Shown: one piece after another, positions 18,065-26,446 of the stretch
Layout of the letters: the number at the start of each line of letters is the position of its first letter
Position numbering within the stretch: position 1 is the first letter of the stretch
Assembly (NCBI RefSeq): GCF_000271845.1
Contig: NZ_JH719393.1
Location: forward strand, 1,704,442-1,768,441
DNA: 64,000 bases
Source of the DNA: Rhizobium leguminosarum bv. trifolii WSM2297
Lineage (GTDB): Bacteria > Pseudomonadota > Alphaproteobacteria > Rhizobiales > Rhizobiaceae
Direction: 5' to 3'
Notes under the pieces: generated by a model
What the model was told of the DNA's origin: nothing
The model's database searches: none
The model's input: only the letters and a program-made list of their open reading frames with translations
Program-made: the position numbers and the translations under genes

Positions 18065-19606
18065 ATGACCGCAATCGAGACCGTCTTCAATCACCCGAGC
18101 CTAACCCAGGCAAAATCGCAACGGCCGGACGGCCACGAAAATCAGAATAACAGCGCTTTGCGCCTGGACGGCAACGCCGAGAAGGCGGCTTTCCTGATCA
18201 ACGGCAACCGATATTTCACCGAAGTTTCGCGGACGCTGCGGCAGGCACGGCGCACGATCTGGATCATCGGCTGGGATTTCAATCCCGACATCCCCTTGGA
18301 ACCGGATAAATCCGACGAGACTTTGGCAGACCTGTTGCATGGGCTCGCAGCGGCCAATCCCGAGCTCGAAATACGCATTCTCATCTGGGCGCTCGGGCCG
18401 GTCTATTCCGAAAAATCGCTGCAGGTGCTTCGCAAGAAGACCTTCCCGCGGAATGCCAGGATCGACCTGCGCTTCGATCTTCAAGGTCCCGTTCGCGGCT
18501 GCCACCATCAGAAACTCGTCTGCGTCGACGACGCCGTCGCCTTCATCGGCGGCATTGACCTGACCTCGCGGCGATGGGACACAAAGCGCCATCGTGCCAG
18601 AGACAGACTCCGGCGTGACCCCGAGGGCGTTTCCTACGATCCGCTGCATGACGTTCAAGCGATGGTCACGGGCGACGCCGCCCGGCTGATCGGCGATATC
18701 GCCAGGCGGCGCTGGGAGGCAGCCACCGGCGAAAAGCACCTGCCATTTGCCGAGCGAGCATCCTTTTCCTGGCCGGACGATCTCGCCGTTTCGCTGCGGG
18801 AAATCCCAGTGAGCTTCGTGCTGACGGAACCGTCAACGACCTTGCGCGCCGGCATCAGCGACGGGATCGCCTCGACATTGGACATTATCTCCCGAGCACG
18901 ACGCCTGCTCTATATCGAGGCACAATATCTCGCTTCCTTCCGCGTCGCCGACGCTATTGCCGCGCGCCTACAGGAAGAAGCCGGCCCCGAGGTTGTGATC
19001 ATCTGCACGCGCAGCTCTCACGGGCTGATCGAGAAGCTTGTCATGGGCGGCAATCGCGACCGCGTCATCCGCCTTCTCAAACGGGCCGATCGCGCGAACC
19101 GGCTGCGGGTCTATTTTCCCGTCGTGCCCGGGCCGACAGTGGCCGGACAGGCGGTGCCCGGACAGACTGTGCCGGCGACGGTAGACGAGGTCGAGGTGCT
19201 CATCCATTCGAAACTGATGATCGCCGACGATGAGCTGGTGCGCATCGGCTCCTCCAATCTCAACAATCGCTCCGAAGGTCTTGATTCGGAATGCGATATA
19301 CTATTCGCGTCTGAAACAGACGAGCACCGCCGCGCGGTCGCCGAGCTGCGCAATCGCCTGCTGGCCGAATATCTCGGAACAGGTACCGAGACCTTTGCAG
19401 CGGCTTACGCGCAAAGCGGCTCGCTGATCCAAGGGATCGACGCGCTGAATGATGGCAGTCAAGGTCTGAGAGAATTCGCCGTCGAGCTTTCCGGCAGTAT
19501 CTCCCCGGTCAGAGGCACCGGGATCTTCGACCCGGCCCGGCCTTTCTTGGCCCTACGCCGACTGGGCCTCGGCGCCCTCGTCCGCCTCCTCGTCCGTCCT
19601 GCGTGA
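18065..19606 (+). CDS. Phospholipase D / cardiolipin synthase-like protein
   Basis: A 513-residue protein with two HKD catalytic motifs: HHQKLVCVDDAVAFIGG near residues 148-164 and IHSKLMIADDELVRIGSSN near 380-398. Both His, Lys and Asp residues are intact, so it should be active. No N-terminal membrane helices are seen, as in ClsB-type rather than ClsA-type cardiolipin synthases. The reaction is likely phosphatidyl transfer to a lipid alcohol at the inner membrane, but a phospholipase is not excluded. Start at 18065 is MTAIETVFN. Its last 54 bp overlap the 3' end of the convergent YbhN-like gene. Neighbours match E. coli ybhP-clsB-ybhN, which supports the ClsB-like reading. Confidence 0.85.
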   Translation: MTAIETVFNHPSLTQAKSQRPDGHENQNNSALRLDGNAEKAAFLINGNRYFTEVSRTLRQARRTIWIIGWDFNPDIPLEPDKSDETLADLLHGLAAANPELEIRILIWALGPVYSEKSLQVLRKKTFPRNARIDLRFDLQGPVRGCHHQKLVCVDDAVAFIGGIDLTSRRWDTKRHRARDRLRRDPEGVSYDPLHDVQAMVTGDAARLIGDIARRRWEAATGEKHLPFAERASFSWPDDLAVSLREIPVSFVLTEPSTTLRAGISDGIASTLDIISRARRLLYIEAQYLASFRVADAIAARLQEEAGPEVVIICTRSSHGLIEKLVMGGNRDRVIRLLKRADRANRLRVYFPVVPGPTVAGQAVPGQTVPATVDEVEVLIHSKLMIADDELVRIGSSNLNNRSEGLDSECDILFASETDEHRRAVAELRNRLLAEYLGTGTETFAAAYAQSGSLIQGIDALNDGSQGLREFAVELSGSISPVRGTGIFDPARPFLALRRLGLGALVRLLVRPA

Positions 19607-20512
19607 TCGTCGAAAGACGATCTCACTGATGAGGAGAAGCGTCGTGCCGAGCGCCAATGGAATGAAGAAATAGGCGCAGCGAAACGCGATCAGCGCGCCG
19701 ATCGAGGCTTCCTGCGGAACAGCATAGGAAACGGTCGCCTCGAGCACGCCGAGCCCACCTGGAACATGGGTTGCGAGAATTGCCGAATTGGCCAACACGT
19801 ACGCCGTCACCGACCTGAAGAAGGCGACGTCGCCGAAGGCCGAGAGCATCTGGTGCAGGCAGGCGGAAACGAGCATGAAGTTGATCGTCCCGATCGCGAC
19901 CTGCGCGACGGCAATCGAAAATCGCGGCAACTGAAACGACCAGCGCCAAAGCCTCAACTTGCCGCGGATGAAAAACGTCAGCCCGAGATAGACGACCGGC
20001 ACAATGAGCGCCAGAAAGCCGAAGATGCGCACACTGGCCCGATCAAGCCGCAGCAGGCGCCCGGCATCACTCGGATTGACGATCAAAGCAAGTCCGCCCA
20101 ACGTCACCAGCCCGAGCCCGACGGTGACGCCGCAGAACAGGATGATCTTCGCCACGTCCTCGGTCGTCAGCCCCCAGCGCGAATAGAAACGGTAGCGGAA
20201 GGCACCGCTGCTTAGCCCGGCAAAACCGATATTGTGGCCGAGCGACAGGCTGATGAACGAAGCCAACGCAATTCTAGGATAAGGCAAGGATTTGCCGAGC
20301 GAACGGATCGCCAGCAGATCAAAACAGCCAAGACACAGATAGGATGCCGCAGCAAAGAGAAGCGCTGTACAGAAGCTTGAAAGCGGTATGCTGCGAACCG
20401 ATTGGACGATCTGATCGAGGCTGTACTGTTCAAAGATGCGATAGAGAAGAAAGACCGCAAAACAGAGGGCGGCAACGAGCAGTCCATTCCAGATCATGCT
20501 TTTCAAGCTCAT
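19553..20512 (-). CDS. YbhN-like (LPG_synthase_TM) integral membrane protein
   Basis: A 319-residue protein with about eight hydrophobic helices and the lysylphosphatidylglycerol-synthase transmembrane/UPF0104 signature, including FISLSLGHNIGFAGLSSGAFRYRFY (split: SLGHNIGFAGLSSG then RYRFYSRWGL) and THVPGGLGVLEATV near residue 250. Family members act in lipid flipping or lipid modification; E. coli YbhN is encoded with ClsB. The C-terminal tail is charged (RRSRRTDEEADEGAEAQ). The ATG at 20512 has GAGGA 6 nt upstream. A perfect EcfG promoter (20556-20580, minus strand) lies 44 bp upstream. Its 3' end overlaps the phospholipase-D-like gene. Confidence 0.85.
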   Translation of the reverse strand: MSLKSMIWNGLLVAALCFAVFLLYRIFEQYSLDQIVQSVRSIPLSSFCTALLFAAASYLCLGCFDLLAIRSLGKSLPYPRIALASFISLSLGHNIGFAGLSSGAFRYRFYSRWGLTTEDVAKIILFCGVTVGLGLVTLGGLALIVNPSDAGRLLRLDRASVRIFGFLALIVPVVYLGLTFFIRGKLRLWRWSFQLPRFSIAVAQVAIGTINFMLVSACLHQMLSAFGDVAFFRSVTAYVLANSAILATHVPGGLGVLEATVSYAVPQEASIGALIAFRCAYFFIPLALGTTLLLISEIVFRRSRRTDEEADEGAEAQSA

Positions 20513-20553
20513 CGATTGTCCTCAGAAGTGCGAGCGCGGTAGGTCGATGATCT

Positions 20554-20580
20554 GGAACGATCAAACGAGTTTTGTGTTCC
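20554..20580. promoter_or_regulatory. Bidirectional EcfG-type promoter
   Basis: On the minus strand GGAAC (20576-20580), 16 nt, CGTT (20556-20559) is a perfect EcfG match facing the YbhN-like gene. On the plus strand GGAAC (20554-20558), 16 nt, TGTT (20575-20578) is a near match facing the EEP gene. The two share the same 27 bp, so one site may fire both ways. Confidence 0.7.
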
Positions 20581-20627
20581 CCCGGGAACGAGATGGATGT
20601 CCCCAGGGACGAGTTTCAGCGGATCCC

Positions 20628-21356
20628 ATGGCGGAAAAATCAATCAAACTCCTGACCTATAACGTCCACAGCTGCATCGGCAGCGATCGTAAGCTCGATC
20701 CCGGGCGCATCGCTTCGGTCATCGCCGAGGCGCAAGCCGACATCATCGCTCTTCAGGAGGTCGACGTGCTCAGGCGCAGGACCGGCGGCATCGACCAGGC
20801 CCATATGATTGCCTCGCTTCTCAAGATGCAGGCCCATTTTCATCCGGCGCTATCGGTTGCCGAGGAGCAGTATGGCGATGCGATCATCACCGCCTTGCCG
20901 ACGGGCGCGGTCAAGGCCGGCCCGCTGCCCTCCATCGGCGAGCAGCGCGGCGCCCTTTCAGTCGAAATCCTGGTCGGCGACAGAAAACTGCTGGTCGTCA
21001 ACACCCACCTCGGTCTTCGCGGCCGCGAGCGCATGCGGCAGATGACGACGCTATTGAATTCGGGCTGGCTGCACGGGACGGCGGACGAACCTCTTCCCAC
21101 CATTCTTTGCGGCGACTTTAACGCCATTCCGTCGTCGGCGACTTACCGACTTGCCGCGCGATCGTTGAAGGACGCCCAGCTCGCAGGCAATGCGCGGCCG
21201 AGAGCAACCTTTCCCGCCCGCTACCCGCTGATGCGCCTCGACCACATCTTCGTCACTGGCGATCTCGTCGTTCATGGGGCGGTGGTGCTCGAAAACCGGT
21301 TGGCGCGGGTCGCCTCGGACCACCTACCGCTCGTTGCGGAAATCGGCTTTGCCTGA
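20628..21356 (+). CDS. Endonuclease/exonuclease/phosphatase (EEP) family protein, YbhP-like
   Basis: A 242-residue metal-dependent hydrolase of the EEP fold. Motifs in order are LLTYNVHSCIGSD (residues 7-19), IIALQEVDVL with the metal-binding Glu (near 43), NTHLGLRG (near 125), CGDFNAIPSS (near 163), RLDHIFV (near 204) and the catalytic ASDHLPLVAEI at the C-terminus. No signal peptide. Substrates of the family range from DNA to phospholipids, and synteny with YbhP suggests a membrane-linked role. The ATG at 20628 (MAEKSIKLL) starts directly at the first beta strand; a longer frame upstream carries no homology. A near-EcfG promoter is at 20554-20578. Confidence 0.88.
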   Translation: MAEKSIKLLTYNVHSCIGSDRKLDPGRIASVIAEAQADIIALQEVDVLRRRTGGIDQAHMIASLLKMQAHFHPALSVAEEQYGDAIITALPTGAVKAGPLPSIGEQRGALSVEILVGDRKLLVVNTHLGLRGRERMRQMTTLLNSGWLHGTADEPLPTILCGDFNAIPSSATYRLAARSLKDAQLAGNARPRATFPARYPLMRLDHIFVTGDLVVHGAVVLENRLARVASDHLPLVAEIGFA

Positions 21357-21568
21357 TCGCCCCGTCGCTTGCGAACAGCTACCCTGCATGCGGTGGAAAA
21401 CGACGTTGACCACCTCCGTCAGCCGGACCGATCAGATGACGGGGCAGAACGCGGCACGGCCGAGGAAACGGGCGCGGCGACGAGGAAACTTGCCGACGAA
21501 ACGACGACGCTGCCCCCGCCGATCGACCAGTTCCAATTATGTCGCCTGCTCACAATGCGCGGCACGCG

Positions 21569-21820
21569 TCAGTGACGACTGTAGAGCGGCGGCGCCACCT
21601 CTTCATCCACAAGATCCGGGTAGAGCTGCCGCCTTACGCGGTCGAGTGCTTCGGCCTCTTTGCGGTTCCGTTCTAGGAGAACGGCGGTCACATCCTTATA
21701 GGGCGCGCCGTCCGACAAGGCGACGCGGACGGTTCCGCCCTGCGAGAGGAACTCGCAGAACGACCTTACCGAGCGAAGACGGGTGGTAATCTCGACATAG
21801 CGGTCGTCATGTCCAGGCAT
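21569..21820 (-). CDS. Small hypothetical protein
   Basis: I do not recognise this 83-residue soluble protein. It starts MPGHDDRYVEITTRLRS and carries a helix-rich charged region (VLLERNRKEAEALDRVRRQLYP) before a short tail. The ATG at 21820 has GGGAG 7 nt upstream, which supports translation; an earlier in-frame ATG at 21826 sits on the ribosome-binding site. It is isolated, with a 212-bp gap to the EEP gene, and I see no clear promoter. Confidence 0.55.
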   Translation of the reverse strand: MPGHDDRYVEITTRLRSVRSFCEFLSQGGTVRVALSDGAPYKDVTAVLLERNRKEAEALDRVRRQLYPDLVDEEVAPPLYSRH

Positions 21821-21960
21821 GTTCATCTCCCTTGCGGATATAAGATGTCACTAATACTTCGGCGAGAACATGGCGCCCGCTTCAAAACGATTGTAGACCT
21901 GATTGGCCGAACCGAATTAACGAACAAAGCACTTTGTCCGAGACCGCCGCGCCTCCGGCG

Positions 21961-22470
21961 TCATCTTCTGACGAACTTCCGATTCATGGCAGCAACGACC
22001 AAGGGCATCGCCGTCGTCGTCAAAGTCCCCAAAGGAAGCTGCCTGACGGCTTTGGTGGCCACGAATGTTACTGCCATTGCGCCTGCCAGCTTAAGCCAGG
22101 GCTGAGTGCCAAGCTGCGCATGAGCGCTGGCATCTGCCCACCGGAGGTTCTCCGCAACGACAGTCGCCGCCTGACGTTGGATCACATGAAGGCGAGCACG
22201 GAGGTTTTCGAGTTCTTCTCTTAGGTCTCGCAGACGGCCTTCCAGGGCAGGATCATCGGAGACCAGGAGGTCATCCTCGATGATGCCTTCAACAGGAACA
22301 TGACCGCCGAGTGTCGTAAGATACGCCCGATAGTCGGCCTCGCTCGCGAAGCCCTCACGTCTGATGAGATCAGGATTGGCGTTCGCCTCTTCGAAGGCAG
22401 CCGGTGCGGTACCGGCATTGTCGCCCATATCCTTATTTGTGCCGATGTCCCCGAGTTCGTCCTTGAACAT
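21961..22470 (-). CDS. Hypothetical protein with coiled coil and C-terminal membrane helix
   Basis: A 169-residue protein of unknown function. The N-terminal third is acidic and Asn/Ala-rich. Residues about 85-125 form a likely coiled coil (GRLRDLREELENLRARLHV), and residues 135-165 form a hydrophobic segment (LKLAGAMAVTFVATKAV) ending in a basic tail (NRKFVRR). This resembles small DUF883/ElaB-type membrane-tethered proteins, but I would not assign the family. The ATG at 22470 has GGAG 8 nt upstream. Confidence 0.6.
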   Translation of the reverse strand: MFKDELGDIGTNKDMGDNAGTAPAAFEEANANPDLIRREGFASEADYRAYLTTLGGHVPVEGIIEDDLLVSDDPALEGRLRDLREELENLRARLHVIQRQAATVVAENLRWADASAHAQLGTQPWLKLAGAMAVTFVATKAVRQLPLGTLTTTAMPLVVAAMNRKFVRR

Positions 22471-22586
22471 AATGCATCTCCAGTTATTCCCTGGCGATAG
22501 AACGCTCGACGGCTCAGAAGGATGCATCGGCCGCCGCCCTCCGTTCAAAACGGCGCCGGGTCGGACCTCCGCTCCCGCCAGGGCCG

Positions 22587-23723
22587 TCATCGTCGCGACG
22601 CGCCGAAACGCTCCGGCCGAAACTCCGCCAGCAACGGATGGCGGCGTCCGGTGCCGATCTCGTCCGCCAGCAATTCGCCGGCAATCAGGCCGAGGGTGGC
22701 GCCGCTATGACTGAAGGCGACGAAATAACCCGGAATGGACGGCAGTTCGCCGAAGACCGGTTCGCCGTCACCCGGAATGGGCTTCGGGCCGACCCGATAA
22801 TCTTCGATCTCCAGCGTCGGATTGCCTTCGAGCACCTTCGAAGCCTCGCGCAGCAGCCTCTCCAGCGTCGATTGCCTGACTTCATAGCTGCCGTCGGGCT
22901 TCACGCCGACCTCCTCCTCGGACCAGGCGGAGTCGAGCGCGAAGCCGCCGGCGGGCGTCCGCCGGATGGCGACGCGAGGTGTGTTGAGCACGGCTTTCAG
23001 CGGATGACGGATCGGCTTGGTCCGGACGAGAAGAGCGACCGGCGTTGCATCGTCGATATGCAGGCCGGCTTCGGCGACGATTGCCGGGACGTCGCCGCCC
23101 GCAGCGAGAAGCACAGCATCCGCATCGCGGCGCTTGCCATCCGCCGTTATCACGCCACGGACCCGCCCGCCTTCGATATCAACCGTCGCGCGCTCGACAT
23201 CCGTGACGATCTCACCACCGAGCGCCCGGAACTCTTCCGCGAGCATGGCGATCAAGGAAGGAAGATCGACCCAGCCCTCGCCAGGGTTGAAGATCGCGCC
23301 TTGCGGCGTCACGGCACTCGCATCGACGCCCGGCGTGACCGCGGCAATCTTTTCCGGAGCGACCCATTGCGCGTGATAGCCGAGATCGCGCTCATAGTCG
23401 AAGACCTCGGCGATCTCGTTGTCGGCATCGTCCGCATCCCATGTCAGGCCACCATCGAAGCGGAGCCACGGCGCATCGGGATGTCCAGCGGCCAGAGTGC
23501 GATAGCGATCCATGCCGGCCAAACGCAGCCGGTGGTAGGCATCGGAGCGTTTGCGCGCCGAGTTGAGCCAGGCGAGCGACCGGCCGGAGGCGCCGTTGGC
23601 CAGAGGGCCGTCATTGATCAGCAGGGTGCGAATTCCGAGCCGCGCCAGATGAACGGCCGTCGAGACGCCAAAGATTCCGCCACCGATGACGACGACCTTT
23701 GAGGGTTTGGTGGAAGCGTTCAT
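22587..23723 (-). CDS. FAD-dependent amino-acid oxidoreductase (DAO family)
   Basis: A 378-residue flavoprotein. The Rossmann dinucleotide motif VVVIGGGIFGVSTAVHL lies at residues 10-26, and the FAD-binding C-terminal motif PGYFVAFSHSGATLGLIAGELLADEI near 335-360. The family (DadA/glycine oxidase/sarcosine oxidase type) oxidises amines of amino acids to imines. It is the last gene of a minus-strand operon after a polar-amino-acid ABC importer, so its substrate is probably the amino acid or opine-like compound brought in by that importer. It is 99 bp downstream of the transporter gene. Confidence 0.87.
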   Translation of the reverse strand: MNASTKPSKVVVIGGGIFGVSTAVHLARLGIRTLLINDGPLANGASGRSLAWLNSARKRSDAYHRLRLAGMDRYRTLAAGHPDAPWLRFDGGLTWDADDADNEIAEVFDYERDLGYHAQWVAPEKIAAVTPGVDASAVTPQGAIFNPGEGWVDLPSLIAMLAEEFRALGGEIVTDVERATVDIEGGRVRGVITADGKRRDADAVLLAAGGDVPAIVAEAGLHIDDATPVALLVRTKPIRHPLKAVLNTPRVAIRRTPAGGFALDSAWSEEEVGVKPDGSYEVRQSTLERLLREASKVLEGNPTLEIEDYRVGPKPIPGDGEPVFGELPSIPGYFVAFSHSGATLGLIAGELLADEIGTGRRHPLLAEFRPERFGASRR

Positions 23724-23822
23724 GTCGATAACCTTGTTTCCTTGCTCTTGCTTGATCGAACGAAATTCGGCGCACCCGGCCTAAAGACGACCGGGGCTGC
23801 ACTCTGCGTAGCCTCAGGCATT

Positions 23823-25373
23823 TCAGAGGACTTCCGCAAGGAAGCGCTTCAGCCGCTCGCTTTTGGGGTTGTCAAATATTTGCTCCGGGCAGCCGGCTTC
23901 GACGATGCGGCCCTCATCCATGAAGACGACCTGGTCGGCCGCCCTGCGCGCAAACCCCATCTCATGCGTCACCACTGCCATCGTCATGCCCTGGCGGCCG
24001 AGAGCCGCCATCAGGTCGAGAACGCCCTTTACCAGTTCGGGATCGAGCGCACTCGTCACTTCGTCGAACAGGATGACCTCCGGATCCATGGCGAGCGCAC
24101 GCGCGATGGCGACACGCTGCTGCTGCCCGCCCGACAGACCTGCCGGGCGATGATCCCTGCGCTCTGCAAGACCGACCTCGGCCAAACGCGCCTCGGCGAT
24201 GCGCCGCGCCTCCTGCTTCGGCAACTTCTTGATCTCCGTCAGTGAAAGCATGACGTTCTCAAGCGCGGTGTGATCGGGAAACAGGTTGAAGTGCTGGAAC
24301 ACCATCCCCACGCGCCGGCGCAACCGCTCCGCTTTCATGGCCAGAATGCTTTCGCCATCGAGCAGGATGTCGCCGCCTTTCGGTTCCACCAGCCTGTTTA
24401 TGCCCCGCAGCAGCGTCGATTTTCCCGAGCCGGAGGGGCCAATGATACAGGTGACAGTACCGGCGGCGATGTCGAGATCGACACCCTTCAGCACGTCCAG
24501 ATCGCCATAGGCCATGCTGAGGCCACGGATATTCAGAGCGCCGCCCTTGAAGCGCGGTTCCGTCTCCGCGACAGATTTGGTCGCGGGCTGCCGGCCGACA
24601 GCGGTTTGCAGCTCGCTCACCTCGACCAATCCGCTCGCAACACCCGAGCCGCGGCCTTGTTTTCCCAGGCGCAGTCTCGCGTCGACGTAGTTTACGAAGT
24701 GGGTGAGCGGCACTGTGATGACGAGATAGAAGACGCCGGCCAGCAACAAGGGCGACAGATTGCCGGTGACGACGGCTTGATCCTGACCGACGCGGAAGAT
24801 CTCCCGCTCGGAGGCAAGCAATCCCAGGAAATAAACGAGGCTCGAATCCTTGACGTTTCCTATGAATTGATTGACCAGCGCCGGCAGAACGCGCCGGATG
24901 CCTTGCGGGATGACGATCAGGCGCATGCCCTGCCCGTAGCTCATGCTGAGCGCCCGGCAGGCTTCCATCTGACCGCGCTCGACGCTTTGGATGCCCGATC
25001 GGAAGATTTCGCCGATATAGGCGCCGGCGATCAGACTGAGCGCCAGGATGCCGAGCGGGAACGGCGACGGACCGAAGAACTCCCGCCCGATCCGGGCAAA
25101 ACCCTGACCGATGATCAGGATCGTGACGATCGCCGGCAACCCGCGAAAGACATCGGTGTAGATGCGCGCCGGCAACCGCAGCCAGCGGGACTGCGAGATG
25201 CCCATCACAGCAAGAACCATGCCGATGACGACGCCGAGTACGGTCGAGGCGGCAGCCAGGATCAGGGTGTTCTTCAGGCCTACGCTAATCATGCTCGGCA
25301 GCACTTCCGCCATGGCGTCCCAATCCAGGAAGCTGCGGCGCAGATTTTCAAGCCAGTCCATCGATATCCCCAT
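23823..25373 (-). CDS. Polar amino-acid ABC transporter, fused permease-ATPase
   Basis: A 516-residue fusion of a HisMQ-type permease (residues 1 to about 260) and an ABC ATPase (about 285-516). The permease part contains the EAA-like loop ([28 protein letters not shown]). The ATPase has Walker [10 protein letters not shown] near 312, signature LSGGQQQR, Walker [13 protein letters not shown] and an H-loop THEMGFA. Such permease-ATPase fusions are known in rhizobial polar amino-acid systems. One binding-protein gene lies upstream and one oxidase downstream. A second ATG at 25361 (MDWLEN) has a similar ribosome-binding site, so the start is uncertain by four residues. Confidence 0.92.
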   Translation of the reverse strand: MGISMDWLENLRRSFLDWDAMAEVLPSMISVGLKNTLILAAASTVLGVVIGMVLAVMGISQSRWLRLPARIYTDVFRGLPAIVTILIIGQGFARIGREFFGPSPFPLGILALSLIAGAYIGEIFRSGIQSVERGQMEACRALSMSYGQGMRLIVIPQGIRRVLPALVNQFIGNVKDSSLVYFLGLLASEREIFRVGQDQAVVTGNLSPLLLAGVFYLVITVPLTHFVNYVDARLRLGKQGRGSGVASGLVEVSELQTAVGRQPATKSVAETEPRFKGGALNIRGLSMAYGDLDVLKGVDLDIAAGTVTCIIGPSGSGKSTLLRGINRLVEPKGGDILLDGESILAMKAERLRRRVGMVFQHFNLFPDHTALENVMLSLTEIKKLPKQEARRIAEARLAEVGLAERRDHRPAGLSGGQQQRVAIARALAMDPEVILFDEVTSALDPELVKGVLDLMAALGRQGMTMAVVTHEMGFARRAADQVVFMDEGRIVEAGCPEQIFDNPKSERLKRFLAEVL

Positions 25374-25407
25374 TAAACCCCGTGCCGGGCATGGCGCCGC
25401 GGAGGTC

Positions 25408-25432
25408 AGCCGGCCGCTAAGGGCGGCCGGCT
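25408..25432 (-). repeat. Perfect intercistronic hairpin after the binding-protein gene
   Basis: Arms AGCCGGCCGC (25408-25417) and GCGGCCGGCT (25423-25432) with a 5-nt loop, lying between the stop of the binding-protein gene and the start of the permease-ATPase gene. This GC-rich hairpin could stabilise the upstream mRNA or attenuate read-through, which would give more binding protein than transporter. Confidence 0.7.
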
Positions 25433-25439
25433 TGCGGCC

Positions 25440-26264
25440 TCACTTCTTGGGAAGATACTGGTCCGGCATCGGCGAGCCTGGGAACCACTTTTCATAAAGG
25501 GTCTTCCAGGTGCCGTCCTGCATCGCATCGTGAAGGGCGCCGTTTAAAGCCGTGCGTAAGGCATCATTTCCCTTCCGGATCACAAAGCCCGCCGGCGCAT
25601 CGAAGGACGGGATGTTTACCGCAATCTTCAACGCAGGATAACGCTCGCCATATTGTTTGGCGGCCTCGTAGTCGAGAAAATGCGCATCGACCGTTTGGTT
25701 GTTGAGGGCGGCCACGGCGGAATTGTTGTCGGGAAATTTTACGAGATCGGTTTCACCGAAATTCTTGGCCGCATAGATTTCCTGCAACGTCCCTTGCACG
25801 ACGCCGAGACGCTTGCCCTTGAGGCCACCGGCATCCTTGATGCCGGCATCGGCGGTCAAGACCGAGAGATAACCGGCAAGATAGCCGTCGGAAAAGTCGA
25901 CGGTCTTCTTGCGGGGTTCGGTGGTACCGATCGCCGCAACGGCAACGTCGAACCGTTCGTTTGCCACCGACGGCAACAGTGCCGAAAATTCCTGGCCGGT
26001 GAACGTCACCTTATCTTTGGGGAAACCAAGGCGGGAGACGACGTTGAGAAACAGCTCGATATCGAAACCCGTGAACTGGCCGTCTGCCGTCGCGAACGTA
26101 TAAGGCTTGGCATCACCCATCGTGCCGACGCTGATCACACCGGGTTGGATGAGGTTATAGGGATTGTCGGCCGCGGCCGCGGAACCTGCCCCCAACGCAA
26201 GAAGGCACGTCAATACGCCGGCCCACAATCGAGCGAGGGTGGCCGCAAATTCAAAAAGCTTCAT
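25440..26264 (-). CDS. Polar amino-acid ABC transporter substrate-binding protein
   Basis: A 274-residue periplasmic binding protein of the SBP_bac_3 family. The N-terminus has a signal peptide ([21 protein letters not shown], cleaved after ...AAAA near residue 31). The mature part begins with the [22 protein letters not shown] strand (split: [10 protein letters not shown]) and includes [18 protein letters not shown], the family's first conserved motif. Ligand specificity cannot be read. It is the first gene of the operon, has CGGAGA 6 nt upstream of the ATG, and faces three ACCGGT sites at 26354-26420. Confidence 0.92.
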   Translation of the reverse strand: MKLFEFAATLARLWAGVLTCLLALGAGSAAAADNPYNLIQPGVISVGTMGDAKPYTFATADGQFTGFDIELFLNVVSRLGFPKDKVTFTGQEFSALLPSVANERFDVAVAAIGTTEPRKKTVDFSDGYLAGYLSVLTADAGIKDAGGLKGKRLGVVQGTLQEIYAAKNFGETDLVKFPDNNSAVAALNNQTVDAHFLDYEAAKQYGERYPALKIAVNIPSFDAPAGFVIRKGNDALRTALNGALHDAMQDGTWKTLYEKWFPGSPMPDQYLPKK

Positions 26265-26353
26265 CTTCGTTCTCCGCTCTGAAAGGAAATGCTCTTATCG
26301 GCACGCCTTGCTGCCCTGCCCACCGCGTGGCCGCGGCGGGGCTTTGAGTACAA

Positions 26354-26420
26354 GATACCGGTCTCCCCTGTAAAGAGACCGGTCTCACAACATATTTGAT
26401 ATCTGTCAATTGACCGGTCG
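26354..26420. promoter_or_regulatory. Cluster of three ACCGGT-centred operator-like sites
   Basis: GATACCGGTCTC (26354-26365), the perfect palindrome GAGACCGGTCTC (26375-26386) and TTGACCGGTCG (26410-26420) lie between the divergent binding-protein and LacI genes. The ACCGGT cores start at 26357, 26378 and 26413, so spacings are 21 and 35 bp. The 21-bp pair fits two dimers on one DNA face. LacI-family operators are palindromes with a central CG, so these are the best candidates for the adjacent regulator. Confidence 0.7.
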
Positions 26421-26446
26421 TCAACAACTCTTGTAGTCCTCAACGC

